Shown here one piece after another: positions 1 through 8,431 of a DNA stretch of 11,358 nucleotides; positions within the stretch are counted from its first letter, which is position 1; every line of letters starts with the position of its first letter. The notes below the pieces were generated by a model that saw only the letters and a program-made list of their open reading frames with translations, had not been told where the DNA came from and did no database searches. A program made the translations under genes and the position numbers. This DNA comes from Gloeopeniophorella convolvens (lineage: Eukaryota > Basidiomycota > Agaricomycetes > Russulales), in assembly GCA_022496205.1 (NCBI GenBank), contig WTXD01000360.1, forward strand, positions 1-11,358, in the 5' to 3' direction.

Positions 1-567
1 ATGCCGGGCTGATCACCTTCCGCATCTGCTTGTGAGCATCGCCCGTCGCAGTCAGAAGGCCATAGCCTGCAGACATCCCCAAGATGTTCCGGAGATACTT
101 TGGCTAAGTCCCGGTGAGATTGGGCTAAGACTTGTCATCATCTCTGACTTACGCGGGGATAGTCGATCCATCCGAGACGAGAATTGTGTGCAGCGCATCC
201 GGGCGCAGGAATGCGACCCTCTCGATGCCGATGGGACCGACGGTGCGCACGACAGGACCGTGCTGTGCAGCCCAGTGCCGATGAGCGAGCCCTGGCTCCA
301 CGGCGTTGTACGTAAACTCATTCCCCATGATGAATCCCTCGAGCGGGGGGCCCGGGATGTGCCTCAGTGGGGAGACCCAGTATGGATAGACAAAGATGCG
401 ATAGGCGGTGCGGAGCACCCAGCGCACTGAAATCGCATAAGCGACGCCATGGACGTCGTCTCGGGACGATCTTACTCACAGAGAAGGGCCGCTGCGAGCA
501 CGCGCAGGGATAGCCACGGCGTTATGACGTCCAGGAGCGCTGCGAGTGCCTGCGACGCCCCGGACAT
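1..567 (-). CDS. cytochrome P450, N-terminal part only, frameshifted, runs off left edge
   Basis: Haem monooxygenase of the P450 superfamily, probably ER-anchored; substrate unknown. Exons on the minus strand: 567-480 (ATG 567-565), 426-153, and 103 to the edge, with introns 479-427 (GTGAGT..CAG) and 152-104 (GTAAGT..TTAG). Exon 1 and the start of exon 2 give a hydrophobic anchor followed by a basic stretch, YPYWVSPLRHIPGPP (the proline-rich hinge after a P450 anchor), then GPVVRTVGPIGIERVAFL and ALHTILVSD. Exon 3 gives KYLRNILGMSAGYGLLTATG and then DAHKQMRKVISPA, the usual start of helix C. The exon 2 frame does not join exon 3. One base appears to be missing between 170 and 169: an inserted T there gives SDWIDYPR, which joins PKYLRN in frame as in relatives. 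Read literally, translation stops in exon 3. The haem-binding Cys region lies outside the window, so subfamily cannot be set. It is a duplicate of the P450 at the right edge. Confidence 0.82.
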
Positions 568-845
568 GGTAATAGCCTGTGGTCGAGAAGGGAATTGGGC
601 GGGCTGCTGCAGTGCAAGGCTGCGTTAAATTGGGCCTTGACCACGCGGTCCAGAGGGCCTTCCGCAGTAGATGAGCGCAGGCGCTCGTTTCGCTGCCCAC
701 GCACGGGTGCCTTTCGCGACCTTCGTGCGCAGCAGACGAGACCATGGGCGTCTACGTACATAGCGCAGGAGGCGAGAACGAGCTGCGGGCCGGGCCGGAA
801 TTTGCGCGACGGTGCCCGCCTGGCCTCGGTTTCGGCGGTCTCCGT
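440..845 (-). repeat. left arm of large inverted repeat (P450 exon 1 plus upstream DNA)
   Basis: Read on the minus strand, this stretch matches the plus strand at about 10965-11358 at roughly 85-95% identity by eye. It covers the start of P450 intron 1, all 88 nt of exon 1 (four differences) and about 280 bp upstream. The 33 bases just before the ATG are identical in both copies. Similarity fades around 845 here. The match probably continues beyond the window, since position 440 pairs with the last base, 11358. Small indels (for example 6 nt near 690) break any shared reading frame upstream of the ATG, so that part is best read as duplicated promoter. Confidence 0.85.
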
Positions 846-1227
846 ATTCATTCAGATTGGTCTCGGACCTCCGGTCAGACGCCGGACTCGTGCCCTCGTG
901 AGGGCTTGGTGCTTCGTTCTTGGCTCTAAACTCATCTCGTCGCTATTAATCTTGCAGACATGCGTGCTATACGAGCCCCTGCGCCCGTGAACGTGCTAAA
1001 ACAATGTCATATGCTCGTGGCGGCTCCTATCAACACCACGGCGATCGCGCCGGCCCCGGGGCCCGACTTCAGGCGGCATTAATCGTTGCCGAATATTCAT
1101 GTTAAGCAAAATTTGAGCCTGCACGCGTCTGCTTACCGGTTTCCCTCGCATCACCCCGACGTACCCCCTCCACCTCTGGATCGAGCGACTTGAGCCAGGT
1201 CGCGCGTTCACTCACCCTCCACCTACT
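568..1227. promoter_or_regulatory. divergent intergenic region between left P450 and dicarboxylate carrier
   Basis: No gene is recognised here. The first ~280 bp are the duplicated P450 upstream region, with two inverted CCAAT boxes (ATTGG at 594-598 and 629-633). The remainder should hold the promoter of the dicarboxylate carrier. It contains two perfect palindromes, GCGATCGC (1041-1048) and GGCCCCGGGGCC (1052-1063), and a pyrimidine-rich stretch just before the carrier ATG. Open frames at 595-990 and 744-929 do not resemble known proteins and are not kept intact between the two repeat copies. Confidence 0.5.
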
Positions 1228-2725
1228 ATGTCGCAGCAGTCTCGGGGATATCCATTCTGGTGAGTAGGCCGTATACAGACGCGTCCCACATTCGCTGACC
1301 TGTGCGTTACCTTGATAGGCTTGGAGGTGAGCACGCTGAGCTCTCACACTGACGACGGCGCTGACTTACTACGGCTCACTCAGGCGTTGCAGCTTCTTGT
1401 GGGTGGTCGTTCTAGGCTCATGAATACGTTCATTAACCATCCGATGCTTAGTAGCGGCATGCTGCACACATCCCCTTGACCTCACCAAAGTGTCAGTCTC
1501 CCTCCCGTGCTCCGTCTCCCCGCTCTGATACAATACCACCCAGGCGAATGCAGACTGTTCGACCCGTCCCAGGAGCGGGATCTGTGTCCGCGCTCACTGT
1601 CCTGCGAAACTCAATAGCCGAGTCTGGGATACGTAGTCTCTACACGGGGGTCTCTGCGTCCATCCTGCGACAGATGACATACTCCCTTGTGCGCCTTGGA
1701 AGCTATGAGAAGATGAAAGTATCGCTATCAAGAGACGGGCATGCCTCGCCTTGGCGACTGCTCGTAGCTGCAATGGTCGCTGGCGGTCTGGGTGGTGTGG
1801 CGGGCAACCCAGCCGGTATACCCTCATGCCATCTCCCGCTTTGCCGACAACCCTGATGCGGCGCCATCAGACGTTTTGCTCGTTCGCATGACTAGTGATA
1901 CCCTGCGCCCGCCGGAGAAGCGCTACAACTATCCAAACGCGCTTTCTGGGTTGGTGAGCCTTATCAAGTCGGAGGGGCTGAAGGGTTTGACGAGAGGCGT
2001 CGGAACGAATACAGTATGTGATATTGTGTGATGTGCCTACCAGGCTGCTGAAGCCCTGCTGTGATACAACCAGACAAGGGCGGTTCTGATGAACGTGCGT
2101 CGTTCCCCATTGGCTCTAAATCTCGTGTCTTACCGTTTATAACACAGGGCTCACAAGTTGGCTCGTGAGTGCGGCAGCATTGTACATGCCTGCCTACCGT
2201 CTGACGGATTTCCCGGGACAGCTACGACTTCTTCAAGTCTAATCTCATGCACCGCTCTGTGCCAATACTCAACGTCGAGTTAAAGGACAATATACTCCTG
2301 CATACGATATCGAGCTGTTTGGCAGGACTCGTTGCGACGAGTATGCTCCCCGTCTACCGGCTACAGGACTCTTGTAACTAACGTACTCACCGCAGCCGTG
2401 TGTGCGCCCGCGGATGTGATAAAATCGCGCCTCATGTCCCAGGTGTGTCTTAGACCTCATGCATCCCGAACGCCAATCTCACCGTACCCAGAGTGGAACT
2501 GCCGGCCCGTTGAAGATCCTCAGGCGGTCACTTCGAGAGGAGGGCCCAAGGTTTCTATTTAAAGGTTGGACCCCAGCTTTCATCCGATTGGGCCCTAATA
2601 CCGTCCTCCTCTTCGTTTTCTTCGAGGTGCGTCCCGGTTCGCTGTGGGCATCGCACGGTTGCCTGATGTTTCTCATACAGCAACTGAAGAAGAGCTGGGA
2701 TACCATGACGCTTAGGCTCGCGTGA
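1228..2725 (+). CDS. DIC1: mitochondrial dicarboxylate carrier (DIC1 type, SLC25 family)
   Basis: Inner mitochondrial membrane carrier expected to exchange malate or succinate for phosphate. Twelve exons: 1228-1259, 1319-1326, 1384-1398, 1452-1491, 1544-1815, 1871-2013, 2074-2094, 2148-2164, 2222-2340, 2396-2442, 2492-2626, 2681-2725. They join in frame to 297 residues, the usual length (yeast Dic1 is 298). All three carrier repeats are present: THPLDLTKVRMQT (residues 24-36), GNPADVLLVRM (around 119-129) and CAPADVIKSRL (225-235). Other matches to the family are SLYTG, SILRQMTYSLVRLGSYE, KRYNYPNALSGL, EEGPRFLFKGWTPAFIRLGP and FEQLKKSWDT. The second signature has Leu where Lys/Arg is usual, as in yeast Dic1. 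The TTAG acceptor before 1452 was chosen because it restores the nine-residue spacing between WLGG and THPLD. The join ACA|ACA at 2013/2074 gives NTTRAV where NTVRAV is common. The start ATG follows a pyrimidine-rich leader. No break is seen. Confidence 0.93.
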
Positions 2726-3400
2726 TACCCACATTGCTATACACGAGAGTGCTTTTTTTGACACACCTACCCATAGAGATAGATTTGATCCGTCTACTCT
2801 GCCTTAGAACCACCGCTAGATAGAATTGCCTGTCACCATTGCTTTATTCGTACAGACCACCGGACCACTGTATCAGATCCTATCATCGAATAGTTTACCT
2901 TGTTCGCATATCCTAAATTCGCATTCATCTCGCTCCTTCACTCACTGCGTGCATAGCAGACTTATTCTCACGAAAAAAGGCTTCGAAAAGCTGGATATTT
3001 GTTTAACTTACTTGTTATTATTTAATCTCGAAAAACGAGGATTAGTGAAGTTAACATTCTCTACACGCTTTTTGATAAGGGGTAAAGTCTGTGCCTGAAG
3101 TTAAAGTTTTCTACCAGATTCCTGAGCCATAAACATCCGGTAAGACATTTCTCGGAAATCTAAACAAAACACTCATTCTGGGTGTCAAAGCGTGAAGAAT
3201 ATGGGTGATTGTTTGACTTTATTGCCAACTATGTTTGCATGGGGAAGTCGTGAGAGAAGGTTAACTTTATTAGGAAACTTTCTTCCCTTTTAAGAGTGCT
3301 TAGAGAGTCATTAAGTTTCTGATAACCACTTTTCCGGACGACAAAAAGCGAAAACAAGTTTAACATATATCTCGCTTATTCAAGCCTTTTTCCTTCAGGA
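2726..3400. other. AT-rich non-coding island between DIC1 and ROK1
   Basis: GC falls to about 38-40% over 2881-3400, with a low of about 27% at 3001-3060, against roughly 55% in the flanks. No recognisable gene is present; a 90-codon frame at 2826-3098 has no motif and an unlikely composition. Variants of GTTAAC/GTTTAAC recur near 3001, 3049, 3098, 3260 and 3359, and two copies of a TTRACTTTATT motif lie at about 3213 and 3261. An imperfect hairpin is at 3023-3044 (TAATCTCG, loop AAAAA, CGAGGATTA). The left part should include the DIC1 3' UTR, and the right part the ROK1 promoter. Confidence 0.6.
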
Positions 3401-3590
3401 TAAGTCTGCTGTGCACGCAGTGACTTCGGCGCCGCGTCCGAGTCAGGCACGTGCGCAATCATGCCAGTCACCTGATCGCGAATTTTCGACTTGGCCTCTT
3501 CGCCGGCATGAGACCTCCGACCGAACATCTTTGCCCATCTTTCCTACCCCAACACCCCGCGGATCGCAGACTTGGTTTACAAGGGTTGAT
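3401..3590 (+). promoter_or_regulatory. proximal promoter / 5' leader of the Rok1-type helicase
   Basis: GC content returns to the genome norm here. The stretch is C/T-rich near 3530-3560 and has no in-frame extension of the helicase: TGA lies just before the ATG at 3591. Two short upstream ATGs occur (near 3461 and 3508). They open frames of about 100 codons that run across the start but match no known protein, so they are either chance frames or upstream ORFs. Confidence 0.4.
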
Positions 3591-5761
3591 ATGGAGGCTT
3601 TTCACTTATTATCGCGCGGAGGTATCAGTTTTGACAAGAAGAAATTCAAGAATGAGGTCAAACTATTTACCGTACGTCCCTGGTGGTTGCCCGGCAGCGG
3701 TAGCGCTTACAATTGACAGAAATCCTCTTCGAACGATGCCGATGGTAAAGGTGCGAGCAAAATAAAGGAGGGCGAACTACCCGCGGAGCTTGATTTCTTC
3801 AAATATGCGACGGCCGGGCCCTCGAAGCGTAAATCCTCCAGCGCCGCCGGGGAGGGCCGTACAAAGAAGAGACGAATGCATAGAGAAGCTGTAGAGAACG
3901 AAGGTCGCAGCGACGAAGATGCAGAAGAGAGCAATGCCAGTGAGAAGGACGATGAGCGTGAGCCTGGCCCCTCGATGCCCAGACACAAGGTCACTGCCAA
4001 GGGAAGTAATGTCCCCGAGCGCGCGAACACGTTCGAGGAGCTCCGGGAGCGCTACGACATACCGCCAACACTTATGGAGAACTTGAAGCGTTACGGGTAC
4101 GAGCATCCCACGGGGATACAATCGTGTGGGTGCCCGATACTGCTTGAAGTGAGTGCCCGCCACCTCCCTCCGGGCCTGTGCTCACTTTCGCAGTCTCGCG
4201 ACTTGGCTGCTATCTCTCCCACTGGTACAGGAAAAACACTGTCATACCTTCTGCCTGTCATGTCGCTGCTCAAAACACCCATCTCGAGCTCCAAGTCGGA
4301 TGCCGGCGCAGGAGTTCGCGCAATCGTCCTCGCTCCCACTCGGGAACTGGCACACCAGATCTACAATGAGTGTCTGAAGCTCGCACAAGGGAAGAAGTGG
4401 CGTGTCATTCTGTTCAGCAAGGCGACTGCTGCTACTCTTGCGGACAAGAGCGTGCAGGACAAAGTTGGTGCGTAATGCTTCATTCCGCTCTGGGCTACCG
4501 GTTTATGGTGTGTAGATATCGTCATCAGCACGCCTCTGCGTCTCGTAGCATCGCTTCAATCTGGCAGCATCTCGTTGCATAAGTTCGTCTGCGTAGCTCT
4601 CCGCCTTCCAACTCGTCTAATAGTCGTCCTTCAGCGTCCGACACCTCATCTTGGATGAGGTGGATCGTATGCTCGACCAAGAATTCCTCTCTCAAGTGCA
4701 AGAGGTCTTGGCAGCCTGCACTCACGAAAGCCTTCAGAAGGCGGTCTTCAGTGCTACACTGCCCGCGGGTGCAGAACGCATCGCGTTGGACATGCTTCGG
4801 GATCCCATCCGCGTTGTCGTGGGTCTGAAGTACGTCCGGTCTGTGTTCCACGAGCAATACCCAGTTTCACACGATGTCCAACAGAGACACCCCTCTGCCT
4901 CTTATTGCCCAGTCCCTCACATACGTGGCCGATGATCACTCGAAACTCCCAACACTCAGAGGCTATCTTTCACAACCATACAATCCTCCAGTCCTCATCT
5001 TTACATCGTCACAACCCCGCGCAACCTCCCTTGCAGAAGAACTAGTTCTTAACGGCGTGCCAAATGTGGACTGCCTCCACGCTGGCATGACCAGGAAGGA
5101 ACGTGACGATGCCGTCAGTCGAATGCGTCGTGGAGAGAGTTGGGTCATGATCAGCACCGAAGTCATGGCGCGTGGTATGGACTTCAAAGGCGTGAGGGAG
5201 GTCATCAACTATGACTTCCCGCGGAGCGTGCAGAGCTACGTGCACCGCATAGGTGAGCTTCACTGTTCCTGCTCGTCCAGCCGATCCCATGCATTACCCC
5301 AGGTCGTACCGGACGTGCCGGTCGAGAAGGAAAGGCCGTGACATATTTCACAGACGAAGACGCACCGTATCTAAAAGCGTCAGTACGACTTACCTGCACG
5401 CATATCGTCATGCTCAAGGAGTCTACTGTAACAGCATAGCGAATGTCCTCCTCCAATCAGGTTCGCAAGTTCCAGAATGGATACTGAAACTACCAAAACC
5501 GTCAAAGATGAAACGCAAGCAGATGGGCAAGGTGAAGCGTGCCGAGGCTGTCAACCCGGCTCGGAGAATCGGCAGGAACGATGCAATCAAGAAGCGGTAA
5601 GTGTCATTGGGATGGTCCGCGCCGGTCGAGCTGACAGTCGCCCCAGTGATATGATCGCCGGCAGTCGGCGGCGGAACGAGAAGATTGGACGAGCCAAGGG
5701 AGCACCCAAAGCGCGCGACTCGGAGGGTTCAGGGGATGACGCGAGAGAGGATTCATCATAG
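3591..5761 (+). CDS. ROK1: ATP-dependent RNA helicase, Rok1/DDX52 family (DEAD-box)
   Basis: Nucleolar RNA helicase needed for 18S rRNA processing and small-subunit assembly. Nine exons: 3591-3671, 3720-4148, 4194-4467, 4516-4582, 4635-4829, 4885-5252, 5303-5378, 5435-5596, 5647-5761. All junctions are GT-AG and in frame, giving 588 residues (yeast Rok1 is 564). The N-terminus MEAFHLLSRGG matches the family start MDxFRxLxRG, followed by ELDFFKYA and a charged K/E/S-rich linker. Helicase motifs: SPTGTGKT (I, 178-185), APTRELA (Ia, 217-223), STPLRL (Ib, about 266-271), LDEVD (II, 290-294), SAT (III, 323-325), LIFTSSQ (IV, about 386), STEVMARGMDFKG (V, 439-451) and HRIGRTGR (VI, 469-476). The tail is rich in Lys/Arg (KMKRKQMGKVKR, MIAGSRRRNEK), as expected for a nucleolar protein. 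Motif II is DEVD instead of DEAD. Intron 4149-4193 is 45 nt and stop-free, so retention would add 15 residues near motif I. Confidence 0.95.
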
Positions 5762-6157
5762 GGGCATGGCCGCCTCGAGAGCGACGCCGCCTCGCGTAGG
5801 CCAACCATGGTCTCCCTTCCTGCTCGGAAACGACGCAAAAGCTCGACACCCACAGCTACGCGAGATTTCCGAGGTAAGGCTATGACGGCATTGCCTAGGG
5901 GAGCGGCTGAGGGGATGCAAATCCTCCTGCTACTTATGATCACTTCGATAGCAGAAATGCCAGGCTCCAATACGGGGCATACCTCGGTCCAGAACCGTGT
6001 GCTAGTCGCGTGACTGACGCCTGAATGTTCCAGCTCCGCATCTGCCTCATGGCCTGGGGCCGCAATGCTGCGCCGTTTCAGTCCCACGGTGCTGCAGCGG
6101 GAAAAGGAGAACAATGTGCACTTTGCCCATTGTCCGCCATTTATGGACATTGGAGGG

Positions 6158-6176
6158 ACGCTGATCCAATCAGCGT
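6158..6176. repeat. perfect 8-bp inverted repeat containing a CCAAT box
   Basis: ACGCTGAT, spacer CCA, ATCAGCGT. The centre reads CCAATCAG, a consensus CCAAT box. Just upstream an imperfect 9-bp dyad spans 6127-6153 (CCATTGTCC / GGACATTGG, one mismatch) and also carries an inverted CCAAT (ATTGG, 6149-6153). It may be promoter DNA for the HMG-box gene downstream, or part of the tentative coding region noted at 5807-6471. Confidence 0.5.
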
Positions 6177-6400
6177 GAGCCATCCGCTCGAATTCGCCTC
6201 GTGTTCGTCACAGCACAGGGAGGCGAAAGGTAAAGAAAATGACCCAGAAATTCCCGCAAAAATGCGGCGGCCGTCATCTTTGCGTGCAGTTGATATCAGA
6301 CATGCTCAACTAGGCCGTGCTGATTCTAAAGTGCCAGGTTCCCTCGGACGAGAGCTTTCGTCGCCCCAGATGCTGGCGGTCGGAGCCGTGGCGGAACGTC

Positions 6401-6428
6401 CGCGGAGCAGTAATCACTGCTCCCCGCG
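6401..6428. repeat. strong hairpin: 11-bp stem with 2-nt bulge, AATC loop
   Basis: The core GGAGCAGT (6404-6411) and ACTGCTCC (6416-6423) pair perfectly around a four-base loop. The stem extends by CGC/GCG past an unpaired CC at 6424-6425. It partly overlaps a smaller dyad, GCGGA-ACG-TCCGC, at 6391-6403. Function unknown. Confidence 0.55.
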
Positions 6429-6450
6429 ATGTGATTGTCCAAAATACGTC

Positions 6451-6470
6451 CACGTTGTATCCACAACGTG
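6451..6470. repeat. perfect 8-bp hairpin, ATCC loop
   Basis: CACGTTGT (6451-6458), ATCC, ACAACGTG (6463-6470). It lies 22 bp after the previous hairpin and has the same four-base loop length. The arms carry CACGTT, close to an E-box half, so it could be a dimeric regulator site. No function can be assigned. Confidence 0.55.
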
Positions 6471-6611
6471 ACTTTAAAGAGGGTTAAGTCTCCCGCGCTC
6501 CCCAGGGCGAACCTCCTGTATGCGTACAAATGGGACCTATGCTGCCTGCGAGAAATGGCCAGAGAAATACGAAGTCGTCTTCGCATCCTGCCAACTCTTG
6601 GATCTTATAAC

Positions 6612-6987
6612 CATCCAATACCATGCCCGCCATACGCAACGCCAATCTTTCCGCAACTGTGCTGGCTAGAGTGCTCTGCCGGTGTTGCGCACTGTTGGTA
6701 CGTGGTCCCAGTCCGGCAACTCTGCAGGTGGCCGGATGCTCATCCAGCTCCGTTTCCTTTTTTGTCGAACTATAGAGGATGCCTACATGTACTTTGGAAA
6801 TGCCTACGCTTTCCCCACCCACGCTCCGGAAGCCCCGCTTTGTGATCTCTCAAAACCCTCGATTCAGCTCGCGTCTGGGGCTACCTTCGCTTTGCCCCCC
6901 ATCAGCGCCCCCATCCTAGCGCCCCCGTACTACTACAACTACCCGGAAGTATATCTCCGGCCCGTTGCACCCGACGCGCCAAGCACC
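6612..6987 (+). promoter_or_regulatory. upstream region / 5' leader of the HMG-box gene
   Basis: No separate gene is seen. The HMG-box reading frame stays open upstream to an ATG at 6682, with others at 6739 and 6787, but the encoded sequence here is rich in Pro, Ala and Tyr and resembles no domain. A TATA-like CTATAGA lies at about 6770-6776, and C/T-rich stretches typical of fungal transcription start regions follow. I therefore treat 6682-6987 as leader, with N-terminal extension as the alternative. Confidence 0.4.
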
Positions 6988-8431
6988 ATGGCAAAGGCAA
7001 AGACTCATAAGCAAGCTCGGAAGCCGCGTTCTCGCCCAGCTGCGAAAATCTCTTCCCCTCGCGTCTCCCCCGTGCCCACACCCATTTTCATACCCATCCT
7101 CATACCTCCCTTTATCGATGTCACCGTCGAAGAGATCATCATTGACTGCCCCGCCGTGGACATCCTCCTTGGCGGCCGTACCACCTCGCGCTGCTCGACG
7201 CGTGATCGCGGAAACGATCCGAACCACGTGCCGCGCCCCCCGAACGCGTTCATGATCTTCCGCTCGTACATCAGGAAAAAGTATTTGCGGCGCGAGAAGA
7301 AGAAGGAAGGGGAGGAGGAGGAGGATGAGGAAGAGGAGAAGAGGAAGAAAAGCCTCGCCAACATCAGCGTTGTCTGCGGTAAGCTTTGGAAGGTCCGGAC
7401 GCTGAAAGCGCCGTTCCGCGAGGTCGCAACTCTCGCAAAGTACAGGCACGCGCAGCTCCACCCAGACTACAAGTACAGTCCCAGTCCCCGCACTGATAAG
7501 TCACCGGAGAAGGGCAAGTCAACGCAGAAGGGCAAGGCGCCGACCAGTTCCCGGAAGAAGACTGCTTCCTCCCGCAAGGCTGCAGCACCCATGAAACGGG
7601 TGGTGCGCTTTGCCAGCGTTTCTTCCGCCTCTTTGGACGATGCACCCGCCGAGGCTGCGTCTCGATCCCCCACGCCGTCGCTGTCTGCCTCATCTATGTC
7701 GGACGCCTCCAGGACTCCTCCCGTTTCTCCTCATCTCATGTGGCCCCTGCTCCCACCTTTATCTCTCTGCCTTTCCTCCGAGTCCGAGCTGGGGTACCCC
7801 TCCGGCGATGACATGCCCGGGATCCCGCCGCGCCCCTGCATGAAGGGCATCGACGGAGGCGCAGAGCTCACTGACAAGATCCCCGAGCTGGATCTGTACA
7901 CCTACGCCGGCGAGCCTAACGTAAGTCCGGCGCCGGCCTCCCTGCGACCGCATCCTGACCCATGCCCTCGCGTAGAAATACGACCGCGCGAGCTCACTCC
8001 AGGGCATCCCGGCCGACACGTTCCAGTTGCTCAAGCCCGAGAATTCCACTCTGGCGGAGTCGGAGCGGCCGATACCAGCTGGCTGGCTGGCGGACGAGGT
8101 CCTATCCTCGCTCTGCAACATGTCCGTGGACGAGGACAACCACTTGGTCGCCATCCGTGGCAACCCCGAGGCGTCGTTCATCTCGTTTGGGCTGGACGTC
8201 GGCGAACCGTATTCGTCCGAGCCCGCCCTCTCCCCGCTGGACCCGATCCCAACGGGGCTGTGGGCCGCGAACTCCACCGGCTACTTCACCGATTTCAACA
8301 CGCCCCCCTCTCACGCTGCACCCATCGAAGAGCCATACTTCCCAAGCCCTGAGGAAGAGCAGTTCATCAACGATTTTACTTACCACGAGGACTACGACTT
8401 CCCCATGGTCATTGACACATCTTCAAACTAA
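6988..8431 (+). CDS. HMG-box DNA-binding protein (MATA_HMG-like), box interrupted by a charged insert
   Basis: Putative sequence-specific transcription factor of the fungal HMG-box class related to mating and sexual-development regulators; target genes unknown. Exons 6988-7920 and 7976-8431, intron 7921-7975 (GTAAGT..TAG), 462 residues. Start chosen at 6988 for its context (GCACCATGG) and a basic N-terminus; the frame is open back to 6682. Residues 44-62 hold a conserved-looking VTVEEIIIDCPAVDILLG. The HMG box starts with NHVPRPPNAFMIFRSYIRKK (79-98), is interrupted by a Lys/Glu run (about 102-121), and resumes as NISVVCGKLW (125-134), APFREVA and HPDYKYSP (158-165). It is about 14 residues longer than usual before the ISxxxGxxW helix and about two shorter after the Trp. 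A Lys/Ser-rich stretch and a Ser/Pro-rich region follow. The C-terminus is acidic (EEPYFPSPEEEQFINDFTY), which may be an activation region. Not necessarily at a mating-type locus: no pheromone, receptor or homeodomain genes are nearby. Confidence 0.85.

Larger units (their letters stand above)
5807..6471 (+). other. possible small unrecognised multi-exon gene, perhaps broken
   Basis: I do not recognise a family. ATG 5807, in a good start context (CCAACCATGG), opens PARKRRKSSTPTATRDF, then a clear donor (GTAAGG at 5874) and a possible acceptor (CAG at 5952-5954). Further on, one frame gives MLRRFSPTVLQREKENNVHF followed by CPPFMDIGGTLIQSA, then GTGAGC at 6175 and an acceptor at 6218. Joining there in frame gives EAKGKENDPEIPAKMRRPSS, and the frame continues to TGA at 6469-6471. 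Two KEN tripeptides and a basic N-terminus would fit a nuclear regulated protein, but this is weak. I could not find a normal-length intron joining the middle parts in one frame. A single base error, decay, or a purely non-coding origin are all possible. A further stretch ending at TAA 6608-6610 could be a last exon. Confidence 0.25.

Noticed and set aside
595..990. Open frame similar in both inverted arms (LLQCKAALNWALTTR near its start)
   Set aside because: The similarity comes from DNA duplication. Indels change the frame between copies and it lies directly upstream of the P450 starts on the opposite strand, so it is taken as promoter DNA.
2826..3098. 90-codon open frame in the AT-rich island
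   Set aside because: No homology recognised, low-complexity Leu/Ser/Thr composition, no start context or splice support.
5587..6183. 198-codon open frame on the minus strand
   Set aside because: It overlaps the last Rok1 exon antisense, has no recognisable motif, and its composition looks like the shadow of a GC-rich coding strand.
6682..8352. Single 556-codon open frame taken as the whole HMG-box protein
   Set aside because: It reads through a clear GTAAGT..TAG intron at 7921-7975; after the splice a different frame gives a coherent acidic C-terminus ending at 8431. The first 102 codons also look like leader sequence.
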